Shown here piece by piece: positions 1-18,056 of a stretch of 64,000 nucleotides of DNA. The notes beneath the pieces were generated by a model that did no database searches, was not told the DNA's origin, and was given only the letters and a program-made list of their open reading frames with translations. Numbering within the stretch: the first letter of the stretch is position 1; each line of letters starts with the position of its first letter. Position numbers and translations under genes: made by a program. The DNA is from Anabas testudineus (Eukaryota > Chordata > Actinopteri > Anabantiformes > Anabantidae), in the NCBI RefSeq assembly GCF_900324465.2, contig NC_046623.1, positions 14,847,721 through 14,911,720 of the forward strand, in the 5' to 3' direction.

Positions 1-2018
1 TGTTCCGCAGTCAGCACCTTATTCTCCCTCTTGATTATCACAAGGGCTTGTCTAATGCAAGTAACTCCACGCTGTTGGACAGCACCTTCTGGATTCGTCC
101 AAGTAAACATCGAACACAAAAAAAATATGGTCCCATCCTAACCACTGAATTCGTTTTTTATCTGTCTAGTATTTATAGAAAGATAAATATAGTTGATTTT
201 TAACAGCAGTCGTGTACTTTCTGTATTGTGATGTCTCTTTGCACTGCTGTTGTAGTTTTGTTTGTAGTAACTGTACTGTACCTATGCTCAGGTTGTAACT
301 AACTGAAGTTCAATGATGCAACTCATAAAAACACCTGATAAATGTAATAGCTTTAACTAGGTGGCCAAAACTGTGACTCAAAGATCATTTATTAAAATGC
401 AGCCTTGTCCAAATGACCACACAGCTTTTAGTTTAATTAAAAAAACCATAGCCACCATCCGATTGTTGTCTGTAGTTATCATGACTGTAGTTTACTGAGA
501 TGTTGTGATTGAATCCTTCTTGCTTCCTGTCTGAGAAAACTGCAAACATGAGACAAAACAAACGTTGTCGTGTGATCACTGTTGTAATTTTAAATTGTTG
601 ACACGGTTTTCTTGCACAGGTGGATTTGTAACTTCTTGTCACTTTAAAGTAAAACTAATTATCTAATATCTGACGTGAAAACGTGAAATGATTTCTAACC
701 ACTGAATTTGAATTTTGCAGAAAAATCCCATTACAGAAAAATGTACATTAAATTACATAAAATCCATATCAATGACAGCCCTGAAGCAAATGTGTATAAT
801 AGTGATGCAGCAAAAATAAATAACGCAACAATGCAAACTAAAGCTCTTGAAATGAAATGAAAAATAATACAATTTAGTTTTGCTCATTCAGCCATAAGGG
901 CAAAGATAAACCAATTATCACTGTACGATCCATAATGATAAAGTCCAAAACTAACACACGTGGACAATGGAGGGCTGAACATTTGGCATCCCACTAGATG
1001 CGGGGGACTCTACCTACAGTGATTGTCTCCAACACCAACCCTGAGAAGAACACAAGCCGCAGAAGGACAAGCAAACCATCAATCTGCTATTCTTAAATCA
1101 ATCAGGGTAAGAAATCAAATTCAAACGCAAAGGAACCCTAATGCTAAGACACATGAGCACGGTACCAAATAAAACCTCAGTAACTTGAATCATAATGGTA
1201 AAAATATAGTTTAACACACATCAGTACAAAATGTAAAAAACTTTAAATGGCAGCGTTCAGGCTTGTAACAGTTTACGCTACTTTTATATTAACTATTGTA
1301 CCATGATGAGGCTGAAAACAAGGCACTTGTGTTTGTAAAAACAGAAACAACTCACAGAAAGAGCAAGAAGAGAAAACAAACGTCAACACAGAATTTATGA
1401 AGGGTCCAATCTGACTGACCTTTCTAAATTGAAATCTCTACTTTAGGGTCATCAGGTATTATAATCTGCATGTATCTGGGCTTATTTGCTCTACTGAAAA
1501 ACTTATTTTAATGAAAAGTGGCCCAAAACTTACAAAATCTCCAGGATATTTACAACTTCTCAGACATTTACCAAGTCTGAAGAATATACAGAATTTACTT
1601 TATGACACAATAATGCAGAAATTAGGTGGTTTGTTCTTAACTTAACCCTTTTCCCAAAAGGTTGATAAAGCACTAACATCTAATTGTCAGTATTTTATAT
1701 CTGACCATCTTACGTTTCCCTTAAAACACAACAAACATAATGAAAAAAACTGATTATCATCAGCACCATATGCTAAATCAGTGTTAGATATATGGCACGC
1801 ATTAATGTTTTCTTAATATATCAAAGAAATGTGCAGTGTGCTGTCGTGTAGCAGGTAGTAAACAGCCAAACTAGTGGCTGTTTGATGTCAAGGATGGATT
1901 TTAGGTTGTTCCTAAGCACATAGTGTTGGTGTCTGTTAGATTCAGACAGGTAGAAAATTGACCAAACAAGTCGAGAAAGCAGAGTCATAATGGCTGGTGC
2001 CCTCCTTCAGGAGCCAGA
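1..2018 (-). other. probable nf2 3' UTR and downstream DNA
   Basis: This AT-rich stretch follows the merlin stop codon on the minus strand. No coding exon with acceptable splice sites or family resemblance was seen on either strand. A possible minus-strand poly(A) signal (AATAAA, read as tttatt at 388-393) could end a 3' UTR of about 1.6 kb. This is uncertain because nothing else marks the transcript end. Confidence 0.4.
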
Positions 2019-7743
<5,725 letters not shown>

Positions 7744-8199
7744 TTTGAGGATGTTGTCGCCAAACAAACCTTTAGGAAAAGAACAGAAACACAATTTCAA
7801 CTGATTTCAGCATAAAAAAAAATGGCATTTTCCAAGTGATAATGTGGACACACACTTATTAAATCTCACATTCAGATAATTTATAGCTTCACATTTTTGC
7901 AGAGATTGAATCCACTGTTCACACAGTTTAAAGTTAATGTGTATTGATTTGTTCATTAGCTATCAAGTGATAATACTCCTTAGTTAAAAACGCACAAAAA
8001 GGCCCATTACCAGGGAGTAAAGTTGCAAACTTCTGCCGTCCTGCAAGGCTCAGAAGAGGCTGCTCTTTTTGTTAGGGACACCGATGCTAAGCTATCTGTT
8101 GTCAGTCAGCGTTAGCTTCGCAGCTAAACTACGAAAACGAACCAAAACAGGCTGAAAGAAGAGCGAAACTTTTTACAGGTTTCCATGATGAAACGCATC

Positions 8200-8460
8200 A
8201 CACGTCGCTATTAAAACAGTCGCTGTTGAACTCTGATAAGGCTATCGGCGGTAGATTGTTTTGGTTAGCGCGTTAGCTTGCCTTTAAAAAAGTCAGGAGG
8301 ACTTTTGTAGTCACACTACAGGTGGGAACACGAACAGCAGGCTGGAAAACCGTCTGTGCGCATGCGCATGAACGAAAAGCTGCTGCCTTCACGTGTTGTG
8401 GGAAATATTTGTGTTTACGTCTAGTTCCGGAAAAAAGCAAGTTGAAGTCTGGAAAGACTC
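8200..8460 (-). promoter_or_regulatory. nf2 promoter region with NRF1 palindrome
   Basis: This relatively CpG-rich patch lies 0.5-0.7 kb upstream of the merlin start codon. It contains the perfect NRF1 palindrome tgcgcatgcgca at 8357-8368. NRF1 sites sit near the start of many TATA-less housekeeping promoters. A non-coding first exon probably lies between here and the acceptor near 7770; its exact donor was not resolved. Confidence 0.55.
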
Positions 8461-10205
8461 CACAGGTGGCTTAGAAATAAGGTTAAAGTAGAAATATAAC
8501 GCTTAATCTAAATATATTTAAATGACCAAAAGTAAAAGCACATATAACAATGTAGTTAATATTGCTTTTCTAACAGATATTCAGGTTGTTAATCCATTGT
8601 AATATTAATTTGTTCACCTGCTAGTTAGCTTTTTATTGCAGTCCTTCTATTAACTACACAGTGTCTCAAACAGGAACGAGCTTAATATGTTCACTTGAGA
8701 GAAATTGGGAAACTGTGGAATATAAATAGGGGAAACAACAGTTATGTCATTAACAGTGATGATAATAGTAATAAAAATAAAACTCCAACAAGTCTAGTGT
8801 CTAGTTAAGTAATATTTTTAGGAACAACTTAAAAATGATTCTACAGTGGGCCACGTTGTTGTCCTGTTTACTTTGATTAAATGTTTCTGACATTGACATT
8901 ATTTCTGACACATGCGGTGGTTGTGTATGCATCCTAAGATGAGCCTCTAAAAATCCTCTAATGCTCTATTTATATGAATACATTTACTTTTGCAAACATT
9001 ACAAATACTGTGAATCTATCTCTTTTTCAGTTTGTGGGACTCAAACATATTTTTAAAAATGAGATTTTCGTGTTCAAATGAACATATATTTTATGGTGGA
9101 AAACATATTCACATGACATCTTGAAATTTATTAACTACATAAATAATTTTTTTTATAGAACTTAAGCAGTTTTTTACATCTGCAAACAAACACAACACTA
9201 TAGTGATTTATTGTAGAGAGGGGCAGTGTCACTCAGTGAGCAACAGAGGGAGCCACACACCATTTCTGCTCTGGTTCCTTAGGTTTTGCGTAATTATACA
9301 TATTTTATTTTTATTTATATGTTTTCATAGTCAATCTGTTCATTGGCTGAATATTTGCAGGTTGCTGCAGACTTGGTGTCGTTGAATGTTCATCATAGTT
9401 AGTTCCTCTATTCTGTCCACACTGTCTGCCCCTACCAGCATACTTTCAAGTGGAAATGTTAACTCCACAATAATGTTGTTGTCAGTAAATATTTCAATCC
9501 TGAGATTTAATGATATAAGTAAAAAAGACACCTGAATTTCAAACTCTATTTTTCTGCAGTTTGCAAAAGTCAGTGGCAACACAGCAGACTTGAAGGTTAA
9601 CAGTAAAGCAGCTGAGGAAAATATGCATCACTATCACAACGGACAGCAGATGGTCATCGGCTTACATATGCCAGCATAGATTATACTTGGATCTGGAGTC
9701 CATATGCCTATGCTCACCTTCATGACTGACAAATTTGCACCTGAGCTATTCACCTCTTTTCTATACTGTGTTGTTTTTTAAGACTCTATTGCTGTATTTA
9801 TCTTTGTGCTGTTTGTCTCTCTTACACCATCTGCTCTGATTTTTGTTCAGACTCATACTAGTTCAGTGTTGGACACAGATATCACACCTGAATCCACCTG
9901 AATTTTCACAGCAATAGGCAAACAGTTTTACCTATCTGTATCCGTCTCTATTGTGTTAGAATGATTAGGAATCCCAATTATTTTCCTGTGTGTTCAATTG
10001 CATAGACACAAACAAGAGTAGTAAAATTGTATTTTTGAAACACATCCACACTTTAATCCAATAGCCAAAGTGTAATGTGTTTGTAGGGAGTTTCTTGTGA
10101 CATCCCTCATACTGTGCATTTGAAAAGAGAAAAGAAAAAATAATGATACCTGACTTTCATGTTCAAGGAAGTAAATAATGGAGCCAGATGTTTAGTTAAA
10201 TGTGA
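8461..10205. other. intergenic, no gene seen
   Basis: AT-rich DNA separates the merlin promoter from the 3' end of the carrier gene. Open frames here are short and resemble no known protein. No tRNA, palindrome or clear repeat was recognised. Confidence 0.6.
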
Positions 10206-10964
10206 TACTATTTTATTAAAGGCAAAAGCAGAATTTCTAAAAACCAGTGGCAAAAAATAGGTTTTCTGTACATAAATCCAATCAATATTTATCTAACTAC
10301 TTCAAGAATGTGTGTTAATCTGTACTCCTACAAATGAAAAATAATATTTTAAATGTTAAAATGTACACATTTAAAGGAAATTAAAGTTACACTTTAACTA
10401 CAAAGGTGATTAGTAGTTCATTGATCATCTTTCACCTTCCACCTCATCTTCCGGCACGGAGAGAGGCCACGCATAGTTATTGAATAACGCTACTGTAAAT
10501 GTTTTAATTTAGCATACAAAATACAAACAAGTTATCTGTTAACACATTAGTAGAGGATGCAGTCTCAGTTAGGGTATAGACAATCAAACAGTAATATCAG
10601 CAGCCAGGTCAAGGGAAGGGGTGAGAAGATGTTACAGGTCTCATAAATCATAGATTTAGATATAGATACAGATCAGTCTTAGCTCTGCCCTCTGACTTCC
10701 CAGAAGAGTAAGAAAAGCATCACCAATGAGAGAAGACAAGATAGGGTGAATTCTAAGTATGATTAAATATAGCAGCTTTGTGTATAAACTTTGTGCGTTT
10801 CATTATCTAGTGAATGCATACAGTAACTCATAATATAACAGTAGAGGTTTAGCTTGTTTTTAGGAGAGGCATTTGACATTGGTTACACTGATGAGACACC
10901 ATTGTCTTCTCCAATTAAAAGAGTCCAGAGAAAAAGGTAAATGGTGATGTGACAACATGAAAAG
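10206..10964 (-). terminator. 3' UTR of the ADP/ATP-carrier-type gene with poly(A) signal
   Basis: This follows the stop codon at 10965 on the minus strand. A canonical AATAAA (tttatt at 10212-10217) lies about 750 bases beyond the stop and is the best candidate cleavage signal. Confidence 0.5.
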
Positions 10965-12467
10965 CTAAAAGACTTTCTTCAGCTCATCGTACAATACAAG
11001 CACGAAAGCACCGCCTATGCCTCTGAGCATGTTGGACCAGGCTCCTTTGAAGAAAGCCTTTCCGCCCTCATCACGTGCAATCTTACGCCAGCAGTCTATG
11101 GCTCCACTGTACATGATGTCAGCTGAGGAGGGTAAGTGGATAAAGCAGGTAGAAAAGTCATATTACAATGACAAAGCACCAGACAAAATATTTTAGTTTT
11201 TTTATTTTAACTACTGTGTGTTCAAGCTTTCCAGCAGCATGTCAAGTTATCTGTAATAGTTTCCATTAATATAAACAAACTCACCTCCTCTGAGCCCAGA
11301 CTGCATCATCATACATCTACGGACAGTGTCAAAGGGGTATGATATAAAGCCTGCAACAGTTGTCACTGCCTGCGCAATCATCCAGCTCACAAATATATGG
11401 GTGTTCTCTGGGTCTGGCAGCATACCTGTAAAGACAAGAATAAAGATTATAAATCTGAGTTTCTGTCTCTACAGAAGACATATGAACAGATGTAAAACTC
11501 AATATACCTTTAGCTGTATCATAGATACCAAAGGATGCCGCCCTGTAGATGATGATCCCCTGCAAAGATGCACCAAAGCCTTGGTACACACCTCTAAGGC
11601 CATCAGACTTGAAGATCTTCCCCAGGCAGTCTCTCAGACCACTGAACTCTCTTTGAGCCTGGGTCTTTCCCACATCAGCTGCCAGACGGGTGCGGGCAAA
11701 GTCAAGAGGATACACAATACAAAGGGAAGTGGCTCCGGCAGCACCACCAGAGGCCAGGTTACCAGTGAAGTACCTCCAGAACTGGGTGTGTTTGTCAACT
11801 CCTTTAAGGAAAATGTCCCTGTACCTGTCCTTGAAAGCAAAGTTGAGGGCCTGGGTGGGGAAATATCTGATGACATTGGCAAGGTTACCTCTCCAGAAGG
11901 AAACAACTCCCTGCTCCTTGGGAATACGGACAAAACAGTCGATGAAACCCTTGTACTGTATGTCTGTAGTGATCCGCTTACTGGCATGCTGGACCTAAAA
12001 TAACAAAAGAAAAAGAAAGATTAAAGTAAGAAAGACAATTAACAGTTTAACTATTGCTGAGCCTTTTTGAAGACATTATCTCAATGCAATGAGAATACTA
12101 TTAATACAGAGTCATGTCTGTCTGAAACACTAGTTATTATTTATCAGACTGATCAACATCAAGTGCTCCACAGAGAACCACAGGAGATCCTTCCTGCCTG
12201 TGGCCATCAAACTGTACAACTCCATCCCCCTCGGTTAGGATTATCAGTATCATTATTTATGTAATCATTCCACTCTAGTTTATTAATATTGACTCATTTC
12301 ATCCATCCTTCAATATTCAGTGTATATACTAAGTTTTGGTAGTGATGTTTTTTATTTATTCTCTGGGATTAATGAAGTGTTTTGAATCTTGAATAATGTT
12401 GTTCCCGTTATGAGGTAACTTCGAGATAAACAGGAAAAACAACAATTTACATATAATAATATATATG

Positions 12468-12542
<75 letters not shown>

Positions 12543-13082
12543 ATTGTTATTATTATTATTAAATTATATAATATAAATGTAATTTAATTAACCTTTATAA
12601 TATATACAATATGAATTAAAATAAATGATGTATTATGTATTTCATTGAAAGCTGAGAAGCCATTTTTCCTGTCTCTCCCTCACTGTCGCCTGATGCTTCT
12701 TCACATTGTTTTATTTTATTTATTTCCTGTCTGGTCTTCTTTTCCTTCCAGATGCACTTGGTTCTCATTAAAAAGACGTTTATCTTCTTCTTCTCTATTC
12801 TGTCTACTGTCAGCTGATACAGTCTTCATCTACTCGGTTTAACAATAAATGGTGAATAAAAACAAAGGACAATTCTGAGAGGCTATAAAACCAGTTAGTC
12901 CGCAGCTTACAACCAGCCAAAGTCCTGACTCAACGCCAGTAAAAGTAAAACACCTGCCGGCAGAGTTTTACCTGAAGAAGGAGTTTCACTCTCTCGATCG
13001 GGGCCACGGCTGTTTCGGACACGGCAGCTGCGATGCCAGCGGTGAAAAAGTCCTTGGCGAAAGACGCAGCCTGCTCCCTCAT
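10965..13082 (-). CDS. ADP/ATP-translocase-type mitochondrial carrier with altered key residues
   Basis: This SLC25 carrier of the inner mitochondrial membrane has four exons: 13082-12972, 11994-11508, 11425-11285 and 11122-10965. Sizes 111, 487, 141 and 158 match vertebrate SLC25A4/5/6, giving 298 aa. The three carrier signatures are present: PIERVK, PLDFAR and PFDTVR. The protein ends [14 protein letters not shown]...LYDELKKVF, clearly ADP/ATP-carrier-like. Arg80, Tyr187, Arg188, Tyr195 and Arg280, which line the cavity, are kept. Three other residues normally fixed in the family are not: Lys23 is Glu (SETAVAP), the middle ladder Tyr191 is Ser (RAASFG), and the RRRMMM signature reads RRCMMM (Cys237, TGT at 11313-11315). 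The frame and splice sites are intact, so this is not an obvious pseudogene. It could be an exchanger with altered chemistry or a paralogue with a new role. I give no symbol because I cannot tell whether it is slc25a4, a5, a6 or a fish-specific copy. Confidence 0.9.
12110..12395 (+). mobile_element. degenerate non-LTR (L2/Rex-type) 3' fragment in intron 1 of the carrier gene
   Basis: The segment contains 'cctgtggccatcaaactgtac', resembling the end of the LINE ORF2 frame (...AIKLYN...). About 150 bp later comes a tail ending 'ctgggattaatgaagtg'. Both are familiar from 3'-truncated fish LINE copies. It is short, broken and on the strand opposite to the host gene. Confidence 0.5.
12470..12538. 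repeat. (TA)n microsatellite
   Basis: An uninterrupted TA run of about 70 bp in intron 1 of the carrier gene, directly beyond the LINE fragment. Confidence 0.95.
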
Positions 13083-13149
13083 AATGTGATGATTTCTCAT
13101 GTGATGATGCCTCAGGTAACCAGTAGCCTATAGACACTTAAACCCGATA

Positions 13150-14430
13150 TGGGCTAGACCCACGCCCCTTACCTGTTAGTAACAGGAGGATGATTATTGC
13201 GGCTGCTGCAGGGCTTAGGGACCGTCCCTAAATTACCTCTCCAGTGTCACAATACATATGCACACTTTTTCTTGTTCCTTATCCTTGTAAATTAAACTAA
13301 TGTATTAATATAAAACAAAATTAGTTTTTCAGCTTTTATAAAAGATATTGGAATACCAGAAATGATTGCTTCATGTTGGATTTTAGCACGTCTTATATTA
13401 TATGTTCCATTTTCCAACATATGTATAATTTATTTTTAATGGCTTCCTTGTAATATTAAAAAGTGGTTCATAATCTGATCATATTCTAGTCTTCTTGTCC
13501 AGATATTTATAATTAGGCAATTCAAATTAGCTCTTAATATTGTTTTTATTATGTTTATTCTAAAATGTGTGATCCTGTAGCCCAATATTATATAATATAA
13601 TTGGTACACAATTTCTAAGCATTTCACACTGCAGAACATTACCAAATCCTTGATATTGCATTTGTGGTGAAGTCAATCTGAGATTATGATAAAACAGTGC
13701 ACAAAAAAGTTCAAACTTTGCAAGAGACCATTTCCTTTAATCTAACTTTGTATTCTTTATTTTTAAATGTGGGTGTTTAGTTTAATGACTTTAGTTCACA
13801 TGTACAGTGCAGTGCAAACATAAATTCAGGTAATCTGCCAGAACTGTAATCAATTTAGATGTGTAATAGTTTTGAACTTTGAATCAATAACCAGTGGTGA
13901 CATCTGCTGGCCTACTCGTTGGTATTGCATTTATATGAGTGAAGTAGTTTACGTAGAACACAACTGGTCTTAAGATTGTACTATGAGAACTGATAATCAC
14001 TGCAGCCTCAATATACTTTTTTGTACTGCAAAACTTCTACTTTAAAAGGCTGTTATTGTGTCGAGTACTTTGTTCTGACTGTAACATGAAGTGGTGGACT
14101 GTCTGAGAGGCTGGGGCAAAAAATATATAAAGGACATATGATACAGTCAGTGGCCCTAGGTCAGCAGAGAACAACAAGGTGTGTTTGGTAACTTAGCTAC
14201 AGCCCCAGTTAAGATTAACATTTTATAATATTAATTTTATAATCAAGCAAATAATACAAACGACTTTATAATTGAGTTATTGTCATGGACAACCCACAAT
14301 CCACTGATTGCAATAAAATGATCTACGAAATATTTTAAAGTGCTTTATTTAAAGCAAATATTATACCGTGGCCTCGTTTCACATCATGATATTATATGTT
14401 TTTTATACAATTTGTTTGTAGGTCTATGTA
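13150..14430. other. intergenic between carrier promoter and mettl27 promoter
   Basis: The left edge (13150-13250) should hold the minus-strand promoter of the carrier gene and includes a GC-box/KLF-like ccacgcccc at 13160-13168. The rest is AT-rich and no gene was seen. The two genes are divergently transcribed, about 2.2 kb apart between start codons. Confidence 0.5.
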
Positions 14431-14620
14431 ATGCGATGCAACGTGACGTCACCCGGCAACACCTCCCGCTGGCCAATCACGCACATGCAAGCGTGTGGCG
14501 TGGGTTGCTTTGTAACGTGAACGCGTCGTTTCTGCAGATTAACTCGTGATCGTCAGGACGAAAGATAAAATACTTGATGTCGTGACACCTTTTCAGAGTT
14601 GTTAAATCCTCTCTGTGAGT
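14430..14620 (+). promoter_or_regulatory. mettl27 promoter with CRE and CCAAT motifs, possible non-coding exon 1
   Basis: A CpG-richer patch contains a perfect CRE (tgacgtca, 14444-14451), a CCAAT box (14473-14477) and an imperfect RFX-like palindrome nearby. A good donor (ctctct|gtgagt, exon end 14614) could close a non-coding first exon. The matching acceptor, ttttcattag before 15293, lies just upstream of the start codon. Confidence 0.5.
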
Positions 14621-15303
14621 ATCACAAAACACTTTAAGATGCTATAGGCGACGTATACGGTTTAAAGGCGTTATCATACTGGACTTCCGGGTTCATATTT
14701 AGGGTCGCTGGACTTGAACTGAAAGAAAACGGGACCGGCAGAGAACGGTTCCAAAAAACTACAGTTACGCCGGAGAGTTTCCTACCTCTCAAATAGTGTT
14801 CCCATCGCTCATAAGTACTTTTTTCCAGACTGAATCTTAGTTTACCTTCAGGACTGAAGCTAAACAAAACGGTCTACGAGTCAAACGTACAGTGGCGTCA
14901 TCACGTTAGCGCACGTCTGACGTGTTACGTAAGAGTATGATATAGAGTAAAAATTATACTATTAGGCACATTTGTTATTATCTAAATGTTAGAAATCTAC
15001 TTTTTTACTTGAATAAAACAAATCTACTTTAAATTTAATTGTCAAAAAAGTTTCTATATTAGATTAGATCAATATAAAACCTAATACAACAGTTTCACAA
15101 GATAAGATAAACTTTCCCTGTAGGGATTTAAGATTAAGTTAATACTCATTACCCATGAAACATTAATCCCCGTTTTCCTTTTCAACAATTAGATAACCCA
15201 ACATTGGGAGATTGGCTACATAAAACAAATCAATGCAAATGAACATGAGAGGTATTAGCAAAGATTAATTTGTTTGTTTGTATTTTCATTAGGTTTTAAT
15301 ATA

Positions 15304-16760
15304 ATGTCTGCTGTCACCCACACCTTTGAAGATGTGAAAGCAGTTATTTTATCAGCCCACAAAAACAACACATCAAAAGAAAAGGTCAACTTCTACAACT
15401 CCTGGGCAGAGAACTATAATCAGGTAAGATAGCGTAACTAAAACAGTTCAGTTCATATGTTATGACCAAGTACTTAAAAAAAGGCAATACCAAAGGATTA
15501 ACTATTTTTAACACAGTTGCTTTTCTACATATTTAATTAACATGTTTTAACACTTGTCAGTGTTTCCCTTGAGTACTGTAATAGACAGTCTTCCTATTTT
15601 AAACTTGTATGGATAGGATGTGGCTGTTCTGGACTACCGTGCTCCAAGTCTGGCAGCAAAGTGCATCTCCTCCAATTTCACTGGTGATCGTGAAGCAGCT
15701 GTCGTGTTAGATGTAGCCTGTGGCACAGGGCTAGTGGCCAAACAGGTAAAACTCACAAGACACTTAAAACAAATTCTTATATACAGTCACATGATACTAT
15801 ATAATATATTTAATGCCAAAAGCCATTTCGTTTTGTTTATTTTAATTTTCCTTTTCAAAGTGACATGATTAAAATAACATTTCCTATAAAAGATTATTAT
15901 TATTTCTTAATAAACTTGTTTGTTTTTTCTTACATGATTTTGTGATTTAGAGCAGCTCTCATCCTTCACCATGAGTGTTTATATTATGTTAATTTGACAA
16001 GTATGACAGATTACAACCAAACATGTCGTTTTGTACAGATGAACACACATGGATTTCAACATTTTGTGGGTATTGATGGAAGTGAGATGATGTTGAGATT
16101 TGCCAAAGATAGCAGATTGTACCAAGACTTGAAGCAGTCCATGCTGGGAGAGGACCTACTACCTGTCCAGTGGGGTACTTTTAATTTTTTACTATTTTAT
16201 GTTGGTGGTTTATTTTGTGTTTGTGTTCATATTGATTGCCATCATTCATCTTAGGTACTATTTTACTATTATTTACTCTCTGTCTCTCTGTTTGCTATAA
16301 CCTGTGCTGTATATTCTTTTGTAGTTAACCTTTATAACGTACTCTGAAGAACTTGTCCTTCCATCATCCTGCAGATTCATTTGATGTAGTTGTGATTGTT
16401 GGAGCGCTGAGTGTTGGTCAGGTTCCAGCTGCTGTGATCAGGGACTTGTGCAAGGCCACCAAACCCGGTTGGTTTGATGCTGTCACACCTGCAGTTCAGT
16501 CAGTATCTTTTTACTTAATTCACTCAATATCACTGCCCCGTCTCCTCTTTCCACTAGGGGGCTACGTTTGCATGACAACCAGAAGTAATCATGACAATCT
16601 GGAGTACAAAGCCATCCTGGAGCAGGAGATGAAGCAGATGGAGGCAGAGCGGCTCTGGAGTTGTGTAGAGGTCACTGAGGTGGAAGACTGGGAGAGAGCC
16701 GTGTCAGAGCAGGAAGACGGCTACATATCTGGTGTGGTGTACCTCTATAAGAAACTATAG
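15304..16760 (+). CDS. mettl27: methyltransferase-like protein 27 (WBSCR27 type)
   Basis: A class I SAM-dependent methyltransferase of unknown substrate. Exons are 15304-15423, 15617-15745, 16039-16174, 16375-16467 and 16558-16760, totalling 681 nt (226 aa) in frame. The N-terminus contains FYNSWAENYNQDVAVLDYRAP, matching the human FYDRWAPDYDQDVATLLYRAP region. SAM motif I is VLDVACGTGLVA (about residues 70-81). Then follow VGIDGSEMM (motif II area), DVVVIVGALSVGQVP, TKPGGYVCMTTR and the C-terminal SEQEDGYISGVVYLYKK, all characteristic of METTL27. Intron 4 is only 90 nt, a multiple of three with no stop, so its retention would insert 30 residues. A poly(A) signal (AATAAA) lies at 17372-17377. 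In human the gene also sits beside CLDN4 and ABHD11, which supports the identity. Confidence 0.95.
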
Positions 16761-17458
16761 CACAGTCCACAGTACAAATCACTATTCAACAACATACACA
16801 ATATTCAGATGGCATGCACAAGAAAGTGTGAGGATTTCTGGACATCGTCTCTGATTGTGAAACTAACAGTAAAGCTGTTATCTGACAATCTCGACACCAG
16901 ATTTCTACACATGTACAGTCTTGTGGGTATGCAAGAAAAAAACATAACCACGTCATCAATGAAGATGTAAAGTCTCTTTGTTGTTGCAGAAGGTTTACAG
17001 AAAACACTAATCTTGCTATTACGTTCCCTATGAAAAGTGACTGCAACTTAGTTACAAGAATAACTGTGAAACATCTGTCATCATCAAAGTGTTCCAGGCT
17101 GAAGCAGTTTATACAGTAAGCAGGACTGACTTGTCTGATGATATTGTCCCTGTCAGATCTGCAACACGTAGTCTATAAATGCAAAGTGCCAGGAAGATAA
17201 CTGATTTTGTGATAATCATATGTTTTGTCATCCAGATGCTGTCAGTCAGCTGTATTCTCAGTTAGTTGAATCGTACTAGTAAAGATCCCGTCATTTTTTT
17301 TTTTTTTCATTCTTGTGGTTATTTCACCTCTTTCGTAACAACAAAAAAATACTGTATCATGATGACACAGTAATAAAAAAGTCCTTTCAAATTAACACTG
17401 TGACTAACTTCCTGTCTGTCAATAATTCTAATACAGTGAACCTTTTGTCTCTAACAAA
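16761..17458 (+). terminator. mettl27 3' UTR and poly(A) signal
   Basis: AT-rich 3' flank of mettl27 with AATAAA at 17372-17377. No other gene was seen before the claudin duplication begins. Confidence 0.5.
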
Positions 17459-18056
17459 ATGAGGAAGTTGAGGATATGGATCAGGTTAACTTTGTCGTAC
17501 CAACACTTTCTGTTTGTATGATGCAACACTGACAGACCAGCAGGAAAAATACAGGCATACATGTCAGTTTTGTCATTGGAAAAAACGTGAGTCAAAAAAA
17601 GAGCCAGTGGAGTTTTATATGTGTTTTATAACTTTTATTTTTTGCTTGATTATGTTCATTAATCCACTGATCATTCTTAAAAGACAAAAAGATTGATTAC
17701 ATCCACATTATTCTGTGTTTTGTAAGGATTCCTGTCTGTGATTTCTTAATCTGTGTTTTACTTTATCAAAATTTCTGTCACATTTTTTTGTAACTTAACA
17801 CATTTTATCACTTATTTCTTTTTTGTTCTAATGCTTTCCTCTGTGTAAGTATTATATAAAATAGAGAACAAAGGTTTTAAATGTTTAGATCTTGCTTTAG
17901 CTCCACCACACAATACCAAAAAGAAAAGTCAGATTAATCTTTAATTCATTCTCCAGCATGATAGCAACTTCAAACATATGTACATATGTTGGACTTTAAT
18001 TAAAGTGCACATTATTATAAAATAAACCGTGTAATGACATAAACTAAAAGACATGT

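Noticed and set aside
11326-12003. A 225-codon open frame on the plus strand
   Set aside because: It is the reverse-strand shadow of exon 2 of the ADP/ATP-carrier gene and has no family resemblance.
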